Shown: piece by piece, positions 41,826 through 51,170 of the stretch
How the letters are laid out: each line of letters begins with the position of its first letter
Numbering within the stretch: the stretch's first letter is position 1
Assembly: GCA_016649715.1 (NCBI GenBank)
Contig: JAENXC010000006.1
Coordinates: 90,233-154,232 of the forward strand
DNA length: 64,000 nucleotides
Source: Flavobacteriaceae bacterium
GTDB lineage: Bacteria; Bacteroidota; Bacteroidia; Flavobacteriales; Flavobacteriaceae
Direction of reading: 5' to 3'
Program-made: the position numbers and the translations under genes
Notes under the pieces: generated by a model
The model's input: only the letters and a program-made list of their open reading frames with translations
Database searches by the model: none
Told to the model about the DNA's origin: nothing

Positions 41826-44243
41826 CTATTTCTCCTCCAAACGGTCGCCTTCGTCAGTTTTTATCTGTTTGCTATTATCGCGAAGCCGTGCATTTCCGAA
41901 GTTATATTTAACGCCCAAACGAAACAGCCTATTTTCCATATCTACATAATAATAGTTGTCCTGATTGTAATAACGCGATGCCATAGCCATATCTTTCAGT
42001 GTGTCAAAAACATCATCAACACCCACTGTCAAACTTGCCCGTTTGTCCCAAAACAGTTTTTGGAAGGAAATATTGATATAGTTTTGATTTTTTAAAAACC
42101 GATTTCCTATTACTACTTTTGAAATATAAAGTCCCGAAAGATCTGCCGTAAAAGTGCGGTCTTTAGAAATCGCAAAATGGTTGGTTGCCGAAATATATTG
42201 CCCAAAATTGTCATTGGTATATTTTTCTGGGGCACTATGCGAAGCGTAAAATTCATTGGCCAAATAAAAGGAGGATGTTTGCAAATACAGCCACCACCAA
42301 GAATTAAGGGAATTTACATAGGTAACATCAAAAGCGTATTGGTAGCTTTTTATCATATTGGCATCCGTTCGTTCCAGCGTATTGTTGTCATTGTTCTGAA
42401 ATGTTAATACGTCTAAACTGTTTTCAACATGTTGGTAATAAAGTTCAAAAAACAATTTGTTTTTGTGGCCCATTGTCAGTTTGATCTTGTCCTCAATTGC
42501 TGGCACCAAGTTTGGATTCCCGCTGTTAAAGTCGCGTTCCGTAATAAAATATTTGAAAGGGTTTAGACTTTGATAGCGAGGGCGTTCAATGCTCCTGCCG
42601 TAACTTAGCCCAATGCTGTTGTTGTCGTTTATGGTGTAATGAAACGACACTGAAGGAAAAATGTCAAAATACTGTTGGCGATTCACTTGCCCCAAAGAGC
42701 GGGAATCGGCGTCGATAACGGTGTATTCTCCTCGAAGCCCCGAAACGAAACTCCATTTGTCCCATTCCTTTGTGAAATTTATGTATTCGGCGTATATGTT
42801 TTCTTTGTAATTGAAATCATCGGAAAGTGTATTGTTAAAGGTATTAGCATTATTTTCGGTATCGAAAAAATCTAGCTTGCTCTGCGTGATTACATTGCTG
42901 AACTTAATTCCTGCTTCAAAAGTTCCGCCCCACAAACCTGTGGAAATATCGGTTTGGCCCGTAAAAATATTGCTGCCCTGATTGGATTCAGTGTAAAAAC
43001 TGTTATTTCTTAAAAAATCTCCATTGGCCAGTGAATAATCAGAGCTAACGCTTTGATCTTGGGAGTTGTCGTAATAAATATAATTTGCTGAAGCAGAAAG
43101 CGTAGCCCCCTTATCGTTCAATTGCCTGTTGTAGTCCAACGCAAAATTTAAATTATTTTTTTTAAAATTGACAGAGCTTAGCGTTGTGATGGTTGAATCC
43201 ACTTGACGTTGCGGATTGTAGATTAGGGATTCTCCGTTATTGCTGTAATCTACCCTCGGCGTAAGAGAAACGTTTGAGGTAAGGCTAAGTGTGTTTTTGT
43301 CGTTTAATGTTAAATCCAAAACTGCGTTCCCATTGTGGTTTTCATATTTTGTAGTGCGATTAAAATCTGTTTCCCAAATAGATTTTGTGGAAACCTCATC
43401 CGGTTGGAAGAACCTGATATAACTATTATCCTCTTTATAATCCTTCCTTTTTCCATAAGTATAACCTACGTAAAAATTCAGCCAATTATTTTTATAAAGA
43501 TGAGAAGTCCCCACTTTGTATTTCGGATAAACGGCCTGTTCGTATGTAGCGTTTACAGAACCCTTATACCCGATGGAGATAGCTTTGGAAGTGATAATGT
43601 TAAGCACTGTGCCCGCATCGGCATCATATTTTGATGAAGGATTTGTAATGACCTCGATTGATTTTATATTGGCAGCATCCGTATTTTCCAAAAGCGAAAC
43701 CACTTCGGAAGCTGATAAATAAACCCGTTTTCCATTGATGAAAATTACGGGGGCTGAAAATTTCACTTGAATGTTTTCGCCAATCACCACAACACCAGGA
43801 GTTTTCTTTAAAAGGTCCATCGTGCTCCCAACAGAAAACGAAGTGTTTTCAACGTTGAAAACCAGTTTGCCGGACGATTTTTGGATGGTCGGCAATTTTG
43901 CTGTTACTACCGTTTCATCAAGCATTTCGGGGTTTTCCCTTAAAACAATGTTTCCAAGATTTTTGTTTGATGAAAGCGCAACGGTCTGTGCCAAATTCTC
44001 ATATCCAATATAACTGAAATTGAGGGTATAAGTTCCTGCTTCCAAACCTTTCAGCGCGAAAGAACCGTCGGCATCGCTCGTGGTTCCTTTAAATGCGGCA
44101 TCGGCCTCAGCTTTATAAACTAAAACATTCACAAAGGACAATGGGGCGTTTTCTGCATCTGTTACCTTCCCAAAAACTGAAAGTTCCTGCGCCATCAATA
44201 CGCTGTATTGTAAAAAGAAAAAAACCAAGAAAAGTCTTTTCAT
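41826..44243 (-). CDS. TonB-dependent-receptor-like outer membrane beta-barrel protein
   Basis: 805-aa outer membrane protein. Start at 44243 (MKRLFLVFFFLQYSVLMAQE, signal peptide). Order: CarboxypepD_reg domain (LSVFGKVTDAENAPLSFVNVLVYKAE, about 20-105), a plug domain (DETVVTAKLPTIQKSSGKLVFNVE ... GVVVIGENIQVKF, about 110-220), then a long barrel ending in an aromatic-rich strand. This is the outer membrane beta-barrel family (OMP_b-brl_3) common in Bacteroidota. No SusD partner is next to it, so the ligand is unknown. Divergent from lepA. Confidence 0.92.
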   Translation of the reverse strand: MKRLFLVFFFLQYSVLMAQELSVFGKVTDAENAPLSFVNVLVYKAEADAAFKGTTSDADGSFALKGLEAGTYTLNFSYIGYENLAQTVALSSNKNLGNIVLRENPEMLDETVVTAKLPTIQKSSGKLVFNVENTSFSVGSTMDLLKKTPGVVVIGENIQVKFSAPVIFINGKRVYLSASEVVSLLENTDAANIKSIEVITNPSSKYDADAGTVLNIITSKAISIGYKGSVNATYEQAVYPKYKVGTSHLYKNNWLNFYVGYTYGKRKDYKEDNSYIRFFQPDEVSTKSIWETDFNRTTKYENHNGNAVLDLTLNDKNTLSLTSNVSLTPRVDYSNNGESLIYNPQRQVDSTITTLSSVNFKKNNLNFALDYNRQLNDKGATLSASANYIYYDNSQDQSVSSDYSLANGDFLRNNSFYTESNQGSNIFTGQTDISTGLWGGTFEAGIKFSNVITQSKLDFFDTENNANTFNNTLSDDFNYKENIYAEYINFTKEWDKWSFVSGLRGEYTVIDADSRSLGQVNRQQYFDIFPSVSFHYTINDNNSIGLSYGRSIERPRYQSLNPFKYFITERDFNSGNPNLVPAIEDKIKLTMGHKNKLFFELYYQHVENSLDVLTFQNNDNNTLERTDANMIKSYQYAFDVTYVNSLNSWWWLYLQTSSFYLANEFYASHSAPEKYTNDNFGQYISATNHFAISKDRTFTADLSGLYISKVVIGNRFLKNQNYINISFQKLFWDKRASLTVGVDDVFDTLKDMAMASRYYNQDNYYYVDMENRLFRLGVKYNFGNARLRDNSKQIKTDEGDRLEEK

Positions 44244-44425
44244 AACATAAGAAGATATCTGGGGCGACACCCGTTATTGTGATTTTTTCTGGGGAGAAAA
44301 CGGAATATTACAGCTGAAATACAACTTTATAGCACAAATATGTTAAAAAAATATTATATAAAATCACACTTTCCCTGTTTATTTTAAGTGTTTCAATCAT
44401 AAACCATATAATCGCTGTTTTAATC

Positions 44426-44433
44426 TATATTTG
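44426..44433 (+). promoter_or_regulatory. lepA -7 box
   Basis: TATATTTG, a perfect TAnnTTTG, 28 bases before the ATG at 44461. The track's lepA start (44431) lies inside it. Confidence 0.6.
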
Positions 44434-44460
44434 CAGCTAGCAGCACGTGAAGGAATTTTT

Positions 44461-46257
44461 ATGAAGAACATCCGCAATTTTTGCATTATCGCCCATATTG
44501 ACCACGGAAAAAGCACCTTGGCAGATCGTCTTTTGGAAGCTACCGGCACCGTGACCGACCGCGAGAAGCAAGACCAGCTTTTAGACAATATGGACTTAGA
44601 GCGCGAGCGCGGCATTACCATAAAAAGCCACGCCATCCAGATGGACTATGTTTACAAAGGCGAAAAATATATATTGAACCTGATTGACACTCCCGGCCAC
44701 GTAGATTTTTCATATGAAGTTTCCCGTTCCATCGCAGCTTGCGAGGGCGCATTGCTAATCGTAGATGCTGCTCAGAGCATTCAGGCTCAGACTATTTCCA
44801 ATCTTTATTTGGCTTTGGAAAACGATTTGGAAATAATTCCAGTTTTGAACAAAGTAGATCTTCCTTCAGCAAACGTAGAAGAAGTGACCGATGATATTGT
44901 GGATCTTTTAGGCTGTAAAGCTGAAGAAGTGATTCCCGCAAGTGCTAAAACCGGCCAGGGAATTGACGAAATATTGAGTGCTATTATTGAACGCATTCCT
45001 CCGCCAAAAGGCAATCCGGATGAATCTTTACAAGCGCTTATTTTTGATTCTGTTTACAATCCCTTCCGTGGGGTTGAAACGTATTTTAGGGTCCTCAATG
45101 GCGAAATCCGAAAAGGCCAACACATTAAGTTTATGGCTACCGGAAAGAGCTATTTCGCTGATGAAGTGGGCACGTTGAAATTAAAGCAACAGCCAAAAGA
45201 TGTTGTAAAAACAGGCGATGTAGGTTACCTTATTACAGGAATAAAAGAAGCTAAAGAAGTGAAAGTGGGCGATACCATTACCGATTCCAAAAGTCCCACC
45301 GTCAATATGATTGAAGGGTTTGAAGACGTGAAACCAATGGTTTTTGCAGGAATTTACCCAGTTGACACCGAAGATTACGAAGAGCTGCGAAATTCAATGG
45401 AAAAATTGCAGTTAAACGACGCTTCTCTAGTTTTTACTCCAGAAAGTTCTATGGCACTTGGTTTTGGTTTCCGATGTGGATTTTTGGGGATGCTCCACTT
45501 AGAAATTATACAGGAAAGGCTGGAACGGGAGTTTGATATGACGGTGATTACTACCGTTCCCAACGTTTCCTATCACGCTTTTTCCAATAAAAACCCTGAT
45601 ACACCTATTTTGGTAAACAATCCTTCCGATTTGCCAGACCCTTCAAAACTCAACCGTGTTGAAGAGCCCTATATTAAAGCCACCATCATTACAAAATCTG
45701 ACTACATTGGTTCCATTATGTCGCTTTGTATAGAAAAAAGAGGTGAAATTACAAACCAAACATACCTTACCACAGAGAGAGTAGAACTTACTTTTGATAT
45801 GCCTTTGGCCGAAATTGTGTTCGACTTTTATGATAGGCTAAAAACCGTTTCAAAAGGGTATGCATCTTTTGATTATTCACCCATCGGGATGCGGATGTCG
45901 CACCTTGTGAAAGTGGATGTACTCTTGAACGGAAACATTGTGGATGCGCTTTCGGCATTGCTTCACCGTGATAATGCTTTTGATATTGGTAAAAGAATCT
46001 GCGAAAAACTGCGCCAGCTTATCCCGCGACAGCAATTTGATATTCCAATTCAAGCGGCAATCGGCGCAAAAATCATTGCTCGTGAAACTGTGAAAGCCTT
46101 AAGAAAAGACGTTACCGCAAAATGTTACGGCGGTGATATTTCGCGAAAGCGAAAACTTTTGGAAAAGCAGAAAAAAGGGAAGAAACGCATGCGCCAAGTG
46201 GGCAATGTGGAAATTCCGCAGGAAGCTTTTATGGCAGTACTTAAGTTGAATGATTAA
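44461..46257 (+). CDS. lepA: Elongation factor 4
   Basis: 598-aa translational GTPase (EF4) that acts on stalled or misassembled ribosomes. Start at 44461 ([19 protein letters not shown]). G1 [10 protein letters not shown]3 DTPGH, G4 NKVD are intact; the EF-G-like domains and the LepA-specific C-terminal domain follow ([29 protein letters not shown]). Length is typical. Confidence 0.97.
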   Translation: MKNIRNFCIIAHIDHGKSTLADRLLEATGTVTDREKQDQLLDNMDLERERGITIKSHAIQMDYVYKGEKYILNLIDTPGHVDFSYEVSRSIAACEGALLIVDAAQSIQAQTISNLYLALENDLEIIPVLNKVDLPSANVEEVTDDIVDLLGCKAEEVIPASAKTGQGIDEILSAIIERIPPPKGNPDESLQALIFDSVYNPFRGVETYFRVLNGEIRKGQHIKFMATGKSYFADEVGTLKLKQQPKDVVKTGDVGYLITGIKEAKEVKVGDTITDSKSPTVNMIEGFEDVKPMVFAGIYPVDTEDYEELRNSMEKLQLNDASLVFTPESSMALGFGFRCGFLGMLHLEIIQERLEREFDMTVITTVPNVSYHAFSNKNPDTPILVNNPSDLPDPSKLNRVEEPYIKATIITKSDYIGSIMSLCIEKRGEITNQTYLTTERVELTFDMPLAEIVFDFYDRLKTVSKGYASFDYSPIGMRMSHLVKVDVLLNGNIVDALSALLHRDNAFDIGKRICEKLRQLIPRQQFDIPIQAAIGAKIIARETVKALRKDVTAKCYGGDISRKRKLLEKQKKGKKRMRQVGNVEIPQEAFMAVLKLND

Positions 46258-46266
46258 GTCTTAAAC

Positions 46267-46494
46267 TTAGTTCCCACAGCTCGCCCCTGCTGCTTCCAAT
46301 CCGGTAATATAAACATCATAAAGCGTCCCAGTGTCTTGGCCGCCTACCGAAGCATTCCCATTGCGTTCCTTACAAACTTGAAAACTGGCCGTTTCGGGCG
46401 AAGAACAGGTTGTGCAACTGATACCCTCGTCTTTTTTACAGGAAATAATTGACAGGCTACAAGCTATTGCTATAAGGATTGAAATTTTCTTCAT
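46267..46494 (-). CDS. Small Cys-containing lipoprotein
   Basis: 75 aa. The signal MKKISILIAIACSLSIISC ends at lipid Cys 19; the mature part of about 56 residues holds a CxxC (SCTTC) and two more Cys (FQVCKE, ASCGN), with the stretch TGTLYDVYITGLEAAG. I know no function. It lies 36 bases downstream of the antiporter gene on the same strand and may share its transcript. Converges on lepA. Confidence 0.75.
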   Translation of the reverse strand: MKKISILIAIACSLSIISCKKDEGISCTTCSSPETASFQVCKERNGNASVGGQDTGTLYDVYITGLEAAGASCGN

Positions 46495-46530
46495 TAAAAA
46501 AGTTTTTATAAGAACGGTTTTGTTGGGAAA

Positions 46531-48399
46531 TTATTTTTTGGCTTTTCCTTCATTTTCAGTTCGTGTTGCATTTACAACATCTTCAAAATCCATGGGTTTT
46601 CCAAGATAGACCAAACTGCTGCCTTTCTCTACTTCCAATTCCGTTGGCGCGGTAATGAGATCCAAAAACCCGTCCGGGCGTTTCAGAAATAGCGGAATAG
46701 CATTTTCATTTTCGCCAATAATGTTCAGCACACGTAAAAATTGATTGTGGTTTCCCACCGGAATTTCCTGTATTGATGGAAAATCCTGCGCAACTTCCGT
46801 GAAACGTGTATAATCGTGAGTGTATGAAAATAATTCTTTAGCAGAAAGGTTATGGCGATTGCGCATTTCTTCCGAAGTCATCAACCGAAAGGTTCCGTTT
46901 TCCCCAAAATATTTTCCAAAGCGATTTATTGCCTGCTTATTAATCTCGTCACTGCCAGTCATTGCTAGCAAATAGCCCACATCGTTCAGTTCTATATTAT
47001 CAGTGAGGTCATCTGCATAAATGTTTGCGGTAAAGGCTTCCAGACCCAACTCTTTTGCCCGGTTTATATTTAATTGGTTGGAATCTATCAAGACCACATG
47101 GCGATTATTTTTATGTAAATAGGTGGCGATCAATCGAGACACTTTGGATGCTCCAACCATAATTATTCCTTCAGATTTCTTTAAAAAGACACCCATCCAA
47201 CTTGCCATAACCCTAGCTGTTGTGGCGTTTATGATTACGGTTACTAAGACCACGGCAAAAACCAAGGGAGTAATATACTCTGCCCCAACAACGCCTTTTG
47301 AAACCAGTTGGGTACCAAAAAGTGAAGAAATACCTGCGGCAACAATTCCACGAGGCCCAACCCAACTGATAAAGAGTTTTTCATTTGTTTTAAGCGAAGA
47401 ACCTGTGGTACTGGCAAAGACCGTCAAAGGCCGCAGCACGAAAATAACAATAGCCAACAGGATTGCGGTTTTCCAGTTATAAACCAGCAAAAGATCTTCC
47501 ACGCTTATATTTGCGGCAAGCAGAATAAAAAGTATGGAAACCAGCAAAACACTTAGTGATTCCTTAAAATAAAGAAGCTCTTTAAGGCTTGGCAAATCGC
47601 TATTCCCAAGAAACATTCCCATTACTACTACAGCCAAAAGACCGGATTCGTGTGCGAACAGATCACTGATTACAAAAACCGCCATTACCATAGAAAGTGA
47701 AACTACGTTGGACAGATAATGCGGCACAAGTTTCTTTTTTATAGAAAAGTAAAGCGCATAACCTGCCGAAACTCCAAAAGCCATGCCTATTAAAACAATT
47801 TTTCCAAAATCCAACAATGCTTGTTTTGTGTATCCCGAATCGCCTTCAACGCTTATAAACTCATAAACAAGTACGGCCACAAGTGCGCCTATTGGGTCAA
47901 TGAGAATTCCTTCCCACCGAAGAACGGCAGCAACATCCTTTTTAAGTGGAATATTTCTTAAAATAGGAGTGATTACCGTAGGTCCCGTTACAATTATTAA
48001 AGCTGAAAAAAGAAAGGAAATACGCCAGCTTAGCCCAAAAACATAATGGGCAGCAACCCCCGCACCAACAAAAGTGATGGCCGCACCAATGCTTATTAGT
48101 TTCCCGATAGCGGGACCAACTTTTGAAATTTCGCCGCGTTTTAAGGTGAGTCCGCCTTCAAAAAGAATTATCCCCACAGCCAATGAAACAAAATAGAAAA
48201 GATTTTGACCCGGGAAAAGACCTTTTTCGCCGTTCCAAATAGGTTGCAGCCACTGGTTTCCGTCTTCGGAGAGGAAGGTGGATATTGGGCCCACCAAAAG
48301 ACCAATCAAAATTAAGGGTAAAATAGCAGGTATTTTAAATTTCCACGCAACCCATTGGGCCAAGATTCCTAAAATTATAATTCCTGCAAGTTCTACCAT
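46531..48399 (-). CDS. CPA1 (NhaP-type) cation:proton antiporter with RCK domain
   Basis: 622-aa inner membrane Na+(K+)/H+ exchanger. About 12 membrane spans (1-395; e.g. LIPLILIGLLVG, GIILFEGGLTLKRGEI, VTGPTVITPILR, AVVVMGMFLGN, SWVGPRGIVAAGISSLFG), then a Rossmann RCK_N domain (GIIMVGASKVSRLIATYL...HVVLIDSN, about 415-525) and a C-terminal TrkA-C-like part. The nucleotide-binding domain suggests ligand gating. CPA1 proteins with this layout regulate cytoplasmic pH or K+. Confidence 0.92.
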   Translation of the reverse strand: MVELAGIIILGILAQWVAWKFKIPAILPLILIGLLVGPISTFLSEDGNQWLQPIWNGEKGLFPGQNLFYFVSLAVGIILFEGGLTLKRGEISKVGPAIGKLISIGAAITFVGAGVAAHYVFGLSWRISFLFSALIIVTGPTVITPILRNIPLKKDVAAVLRWEGILIDPIGALVAVLVYEFISVEGDSGYTKQALLDFGKIVLIGMAFGVSAGYALYFSIKKKLVPHYLSNVVSLSMVMAVFVISDLFAHESGLLAVVVMGMFLGNSDLPSLKELLYFKESLSVLLVSILFILLAANISVEDLLLVYNWKTAILLAIVIFVLRPLTVFASTTGSSLKTNEKLFISWVGPRGIVAAGISSLFGTQLVSKGVVGAEYITPLVFAVVLVTVIINATTARVMASWMGVFLKKSEGIIMVGASKVSRLIATYLHKNNRHVVLIDSNQLNINRAKELGLEAFTANIYADDLTDNIELNDVGYLLAMTGSDEINKQAINRFGKYFGENGTFRLMTSEEMRNRHNLSAKELFSYTHDYTRFTEVAQDFPSIQEIPVGNHNQFLRVLNIIGENENAIPLFLKRPDGFLDLITAPTELEVEKGSSLVYLGKPMDFEDVVNATRTENEGKAKK

Positions 48400-48538
48400 T
48401 CAATTGGGGGTTTCGGTAAATAAAAGGTTTTTCGCCACTGCGAAATATTAATGAATTGTTAAAAATAGTATAATTAATTTATACTTCAGTGCACGATGTG
48501 TAACGCTTTTGTTAATTTGCGGTTCATTTCTTCCGATT

Positions 48539-49399
48539 ATGAATTTATTCCCTATTGAAGCTGGTAATTTTAAACTTGATGGCGGCGCTATGTTCGGCGT
48601 TGTGCCGAAAATGCTTTGGTCAAAAACCAACCCCTCCGATAACAATAATATGATTGATATTGCCGCACGTTGCCTTCTAATTGAAAATGGCAACCGGCTC
48701 ACGCTGATTGACACGGGAATGGGGAACAAACAAAGTGAGAAATTCTTCGGCTATTACTATCGTTGGGGAGATTACAACCTCGATGATTCCCTAAAAAAAC
48801 ACGGTTTTCATCACGATGATATTACCGATGTTTTTATGACACACCTTCACTTTGACCATTGCGGCGGAAGCGTGCAGTGGAACAAAGACCGCACAGCTTA
48901 CGAACCCGCTTTTAAAAACGCAATCTACTGGAGCAACAAAGACCATTGGCAATGGGCCACGGAGCCAAACCGCAGAGAACAAGCTTCCTTTTTAAAAGAA
49001 AATATTTTGCCGATGCAGGAAAGTGGGCAATTGAAATTTGTTGCCCAGCCCAATTCAGATTTTTCGCAAGCCAACGAGCTCGACTTCGGAATTCTATTTG
49101 TGAATGGACATACCGATAAACAAATGCTTCCACATATAAATTACAAAGGAAAAACCTTGGTTTTTGTGGCAGATTTGTTGCCCACCGCAGGCCATTTACC
49201 ACTTCCGTTTGTGATGGGATACGACACGCGGCCATTGCTAACACTTCCCGAAAAGGAAAAATTCCTGAACAAAGCTGCAGAAAACAATTACTATCTTTTT
49301 CTGGAACACGATGCACACAACCAGATAATAACGGTCCAAAATACTGATAAAGGCGTTCGGTTAGACGAAACCTTATCGCTTAATGAATTTTTTAATTAA
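48539..49399 (+). CDS. MBL-fold metallo-hydrolase
   Basis: 286-aa metallo-beta-lactamase-fold hydrolase. Start at 48539 (MNLFPIEAGNFKLDGGAMFGVVP). Metal ligands: THLHFDHCGG (HxHxDH), the His in VNGHTDKQML, Asp in VFVADLLPT and His in FLEHDAH. Related enzymes act on lactones or other esters; substrate not known. No signal peptide. Divergent from the antiporter. Confidence 0.9.
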   Translation: MNLFPIEAGNFKLDGGAMFGVVPKMLWSKTNPSDNNNMIDIAARCLLIENGNRLTLIDTGMGNKQSEKFFGYYYRWGDYNLDDSLKKHGFHHDDITDVFMTHLHFDHCGGSVQWNKDRTAYEPAFKNAIYWSNKDHWQWATEPNRREQASFLKENILPMQESGQLKFVAQPNSDFSQANELDFGILFVNGHTDKQMLPHINYKGKTLVFVADLLPTAGHLPLPFVMGYDTRPLLTLPEKEKFLNKAAENNYYLFLEHDAHNQIITVQNTDKGVRLDETLSLNEFFN

Positions 49400-49502
49400 T
49401 ACTTTACTTCAAAAATGAAATGTCCATTCATACATTCCAAAACAAAAACGAAGATGAGTAATATGGGCATTCCATCTTCCAATAAAAACAAATTATATAC
49501 AA

Positions 49503-51170
49503 ATGAAACTTTTTAAGATCACTCTTTTCGCAGTTGCAATGGCAACTGTTTTGGCAAGTTGCGGCAGCGGTGCTGCAATTGTAGCCACTCCAATACAAAA
49601 TATCGATGCCAATCCTTTAAAAATTGCACCTCTCGATGAAGCACAACTAAAACATTGGCCGGCCATGGACTTGGTGAAAGATACCGTTCCGGGAATGAGC
49701 GTGGACAAAGCTTACAGCGAAATAATTAAAAATCGGAAGGGCGAAACAGTTATCGTTGGTGTTATTGATAGCGGCGTTGATATTGACCACGAAGACCTTA
49801 AAAACGTTATTTGGACCAACCCGGGCGAAATTGCCGGCAATGGAATAGACGATGATAACAACGGTTTTATTGACGATATTCACGGGTGGAATTTCCTCGG
49901 AAATATTACGGGCGAAAACATGGAATTTGTCCGCATCATCAGAAAATTGAAGCCTAAATATGAAGGAAAAAGCGAATCCTCCGTAAGTGCCGCGGACAGA
50001 AACGAATTCGCTCTGTATCAAAAAGCGGAAGCGGAATACGAAAAGGAATCCTCGGAAACCATTGCGAACAAAACCCGTTATGAGCAGATTCTTTCACAAT
50101 TGAAACCTACCAATGAAGCTATCGTAAAAAAACTTGGCAAGGAAGATTATACAAAAGAGGATTTGGCGGCAATAAAAAATCCTTCTTCCCAAGAACAACA
50201 AGAAATAGCCATGTTGAGCCAAATGTTGAATTATGCCGATTCGGTTCCGGAAGTCATTGAAGAACTCGAACGCGGGGTTACTTATTTCCAGGGAAGGCTC
50301 GACAACAACTTTAATATGACAAAAGATTTCCGTGGCGTTTTGGGCGATAATCCTGAAGACATTACAGACAACCATTACGGCGACAACAATGTAGCGGGCC
50401 CAGACCCAACAAGGGAAAACGTAAAACACGGAACCCATGTTTCCGGGATAATCGCGGCTCAACGAAACAATGGAATCGGTATGGACGGCGTTGCAAACAA
50501 CGTTAAGATTTTGGTAGTCCGCGCCGTGCCAGATGGCGATGAGTATGATAAAGACATCGCATTGGGCATTCGTTATGCCGTAGATAATGGCGCAAAAGTG
50601 CTGAACACCAGCTTCGGAAAATATTACTCTCCGCACGCAGATTGGGTTTATGATGCCATAAAATACGCAGCCTCAAAAGATGTCTTGATCGTGAATGCTG
50701 CTGGAAACGATGGTTTAGATTTAGACACGGTAAATATTTATCCAAATGACCAAGTTGACAATGGTTCTGAAATAGCAGATACATTTTTGACCGTTGGGGC
50801 GCTCAATTATGAAAACGGAAGTGAATTGGTTGCAAACTTTTCAAACTACGGAAAAACGAATGTGGACGTTTTTGCGCCGGGTGTGAAAATTTGGTCAACT
50901 ACCCCTTTGAGCACTTATGAATTCTTACAGGGAACATCAATGGCAGCACCCGAAGTTGCAGGAGTTGCTGCAATGATCCGGTCCTATTATCCAAAACTTT
51001 CAGCCAAACAGGTAAAACAAATTATTATGGACAGCGGACTTACAACAAACACTAAAGTTGTTCTAGCTGGCGATCCTTCCAATACTGATTCTTTTGCAAA
51101 TATTTCAAAATCGGGGAAAATGGTAAACTTGTTCAATGCCCTGATTATGGCCGATAAAATGTCTCGATAA
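49503..51170 (+). CDS. Subtilisin-like S8 family lipoprotein protease
   Basis: 555-aa membrane-anchored serine protease. Signal with lipid Cys at residue 20 (MATVLASCGS). The triad is complete: Asp89 in VIDSGVD, His309 in KHGTHVSG, Ser479 in GTSMAAP. The wide gap between Asp and His carries a roughly 150-residue helical insert (about 140-285) typical of Bacteroidota S8 lipoproteins. Its stop overlaps the M1 peptidase start (TAATG), so the two proteases are coupled. Confidence 0.95.
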   Translation: MKLFKITLFAVAMATVLASCGSGAAIVATPIQNIDANPLKIAPLDEAQLKHWPAMDLVKDTVPGMSVDKAYSEIIKNRKGETVIVGVIDSGVDIDHEDLKNVIWTNPGEIAGNGIDDDNNGFIDDIHGWNFLGNITGENMEFVRIIRKLKPKYEGKSESSVSAADRNEFALYQKAEAEYEKESSETIANKTRYEQILSQLKPTNEAIVKKLGKEDYTKEDLAAIKNPSSQEQQEIAMLSQMLNYADSVPEVIEELERGVTYFQGRLDNNFNMTKDFRGVLGDNPEDITDNHYGDNNVAGPDPTRENVKHGTHVSGIIAAQRNNGIGMDGVANNVKILVVRAVPDGDEYDKDIALGIRYAVDNGAKVLNTSFGKYYSPHADWVYDAIKYAASKDVLIVNAAGNDGLDLDTVNIYPNDQVDNGSEIADTFLTVGALNYENGSELVANFSNYGKTNVDVFAPGVKIWSTTPLSTYEFLQGTSMAAPEVAGVAAMIRSYYPKLSAKQVKQIIMDSGLTTNTKVVLAGDPSNTDSFANISKSGKMVNLFNALIMADKMSR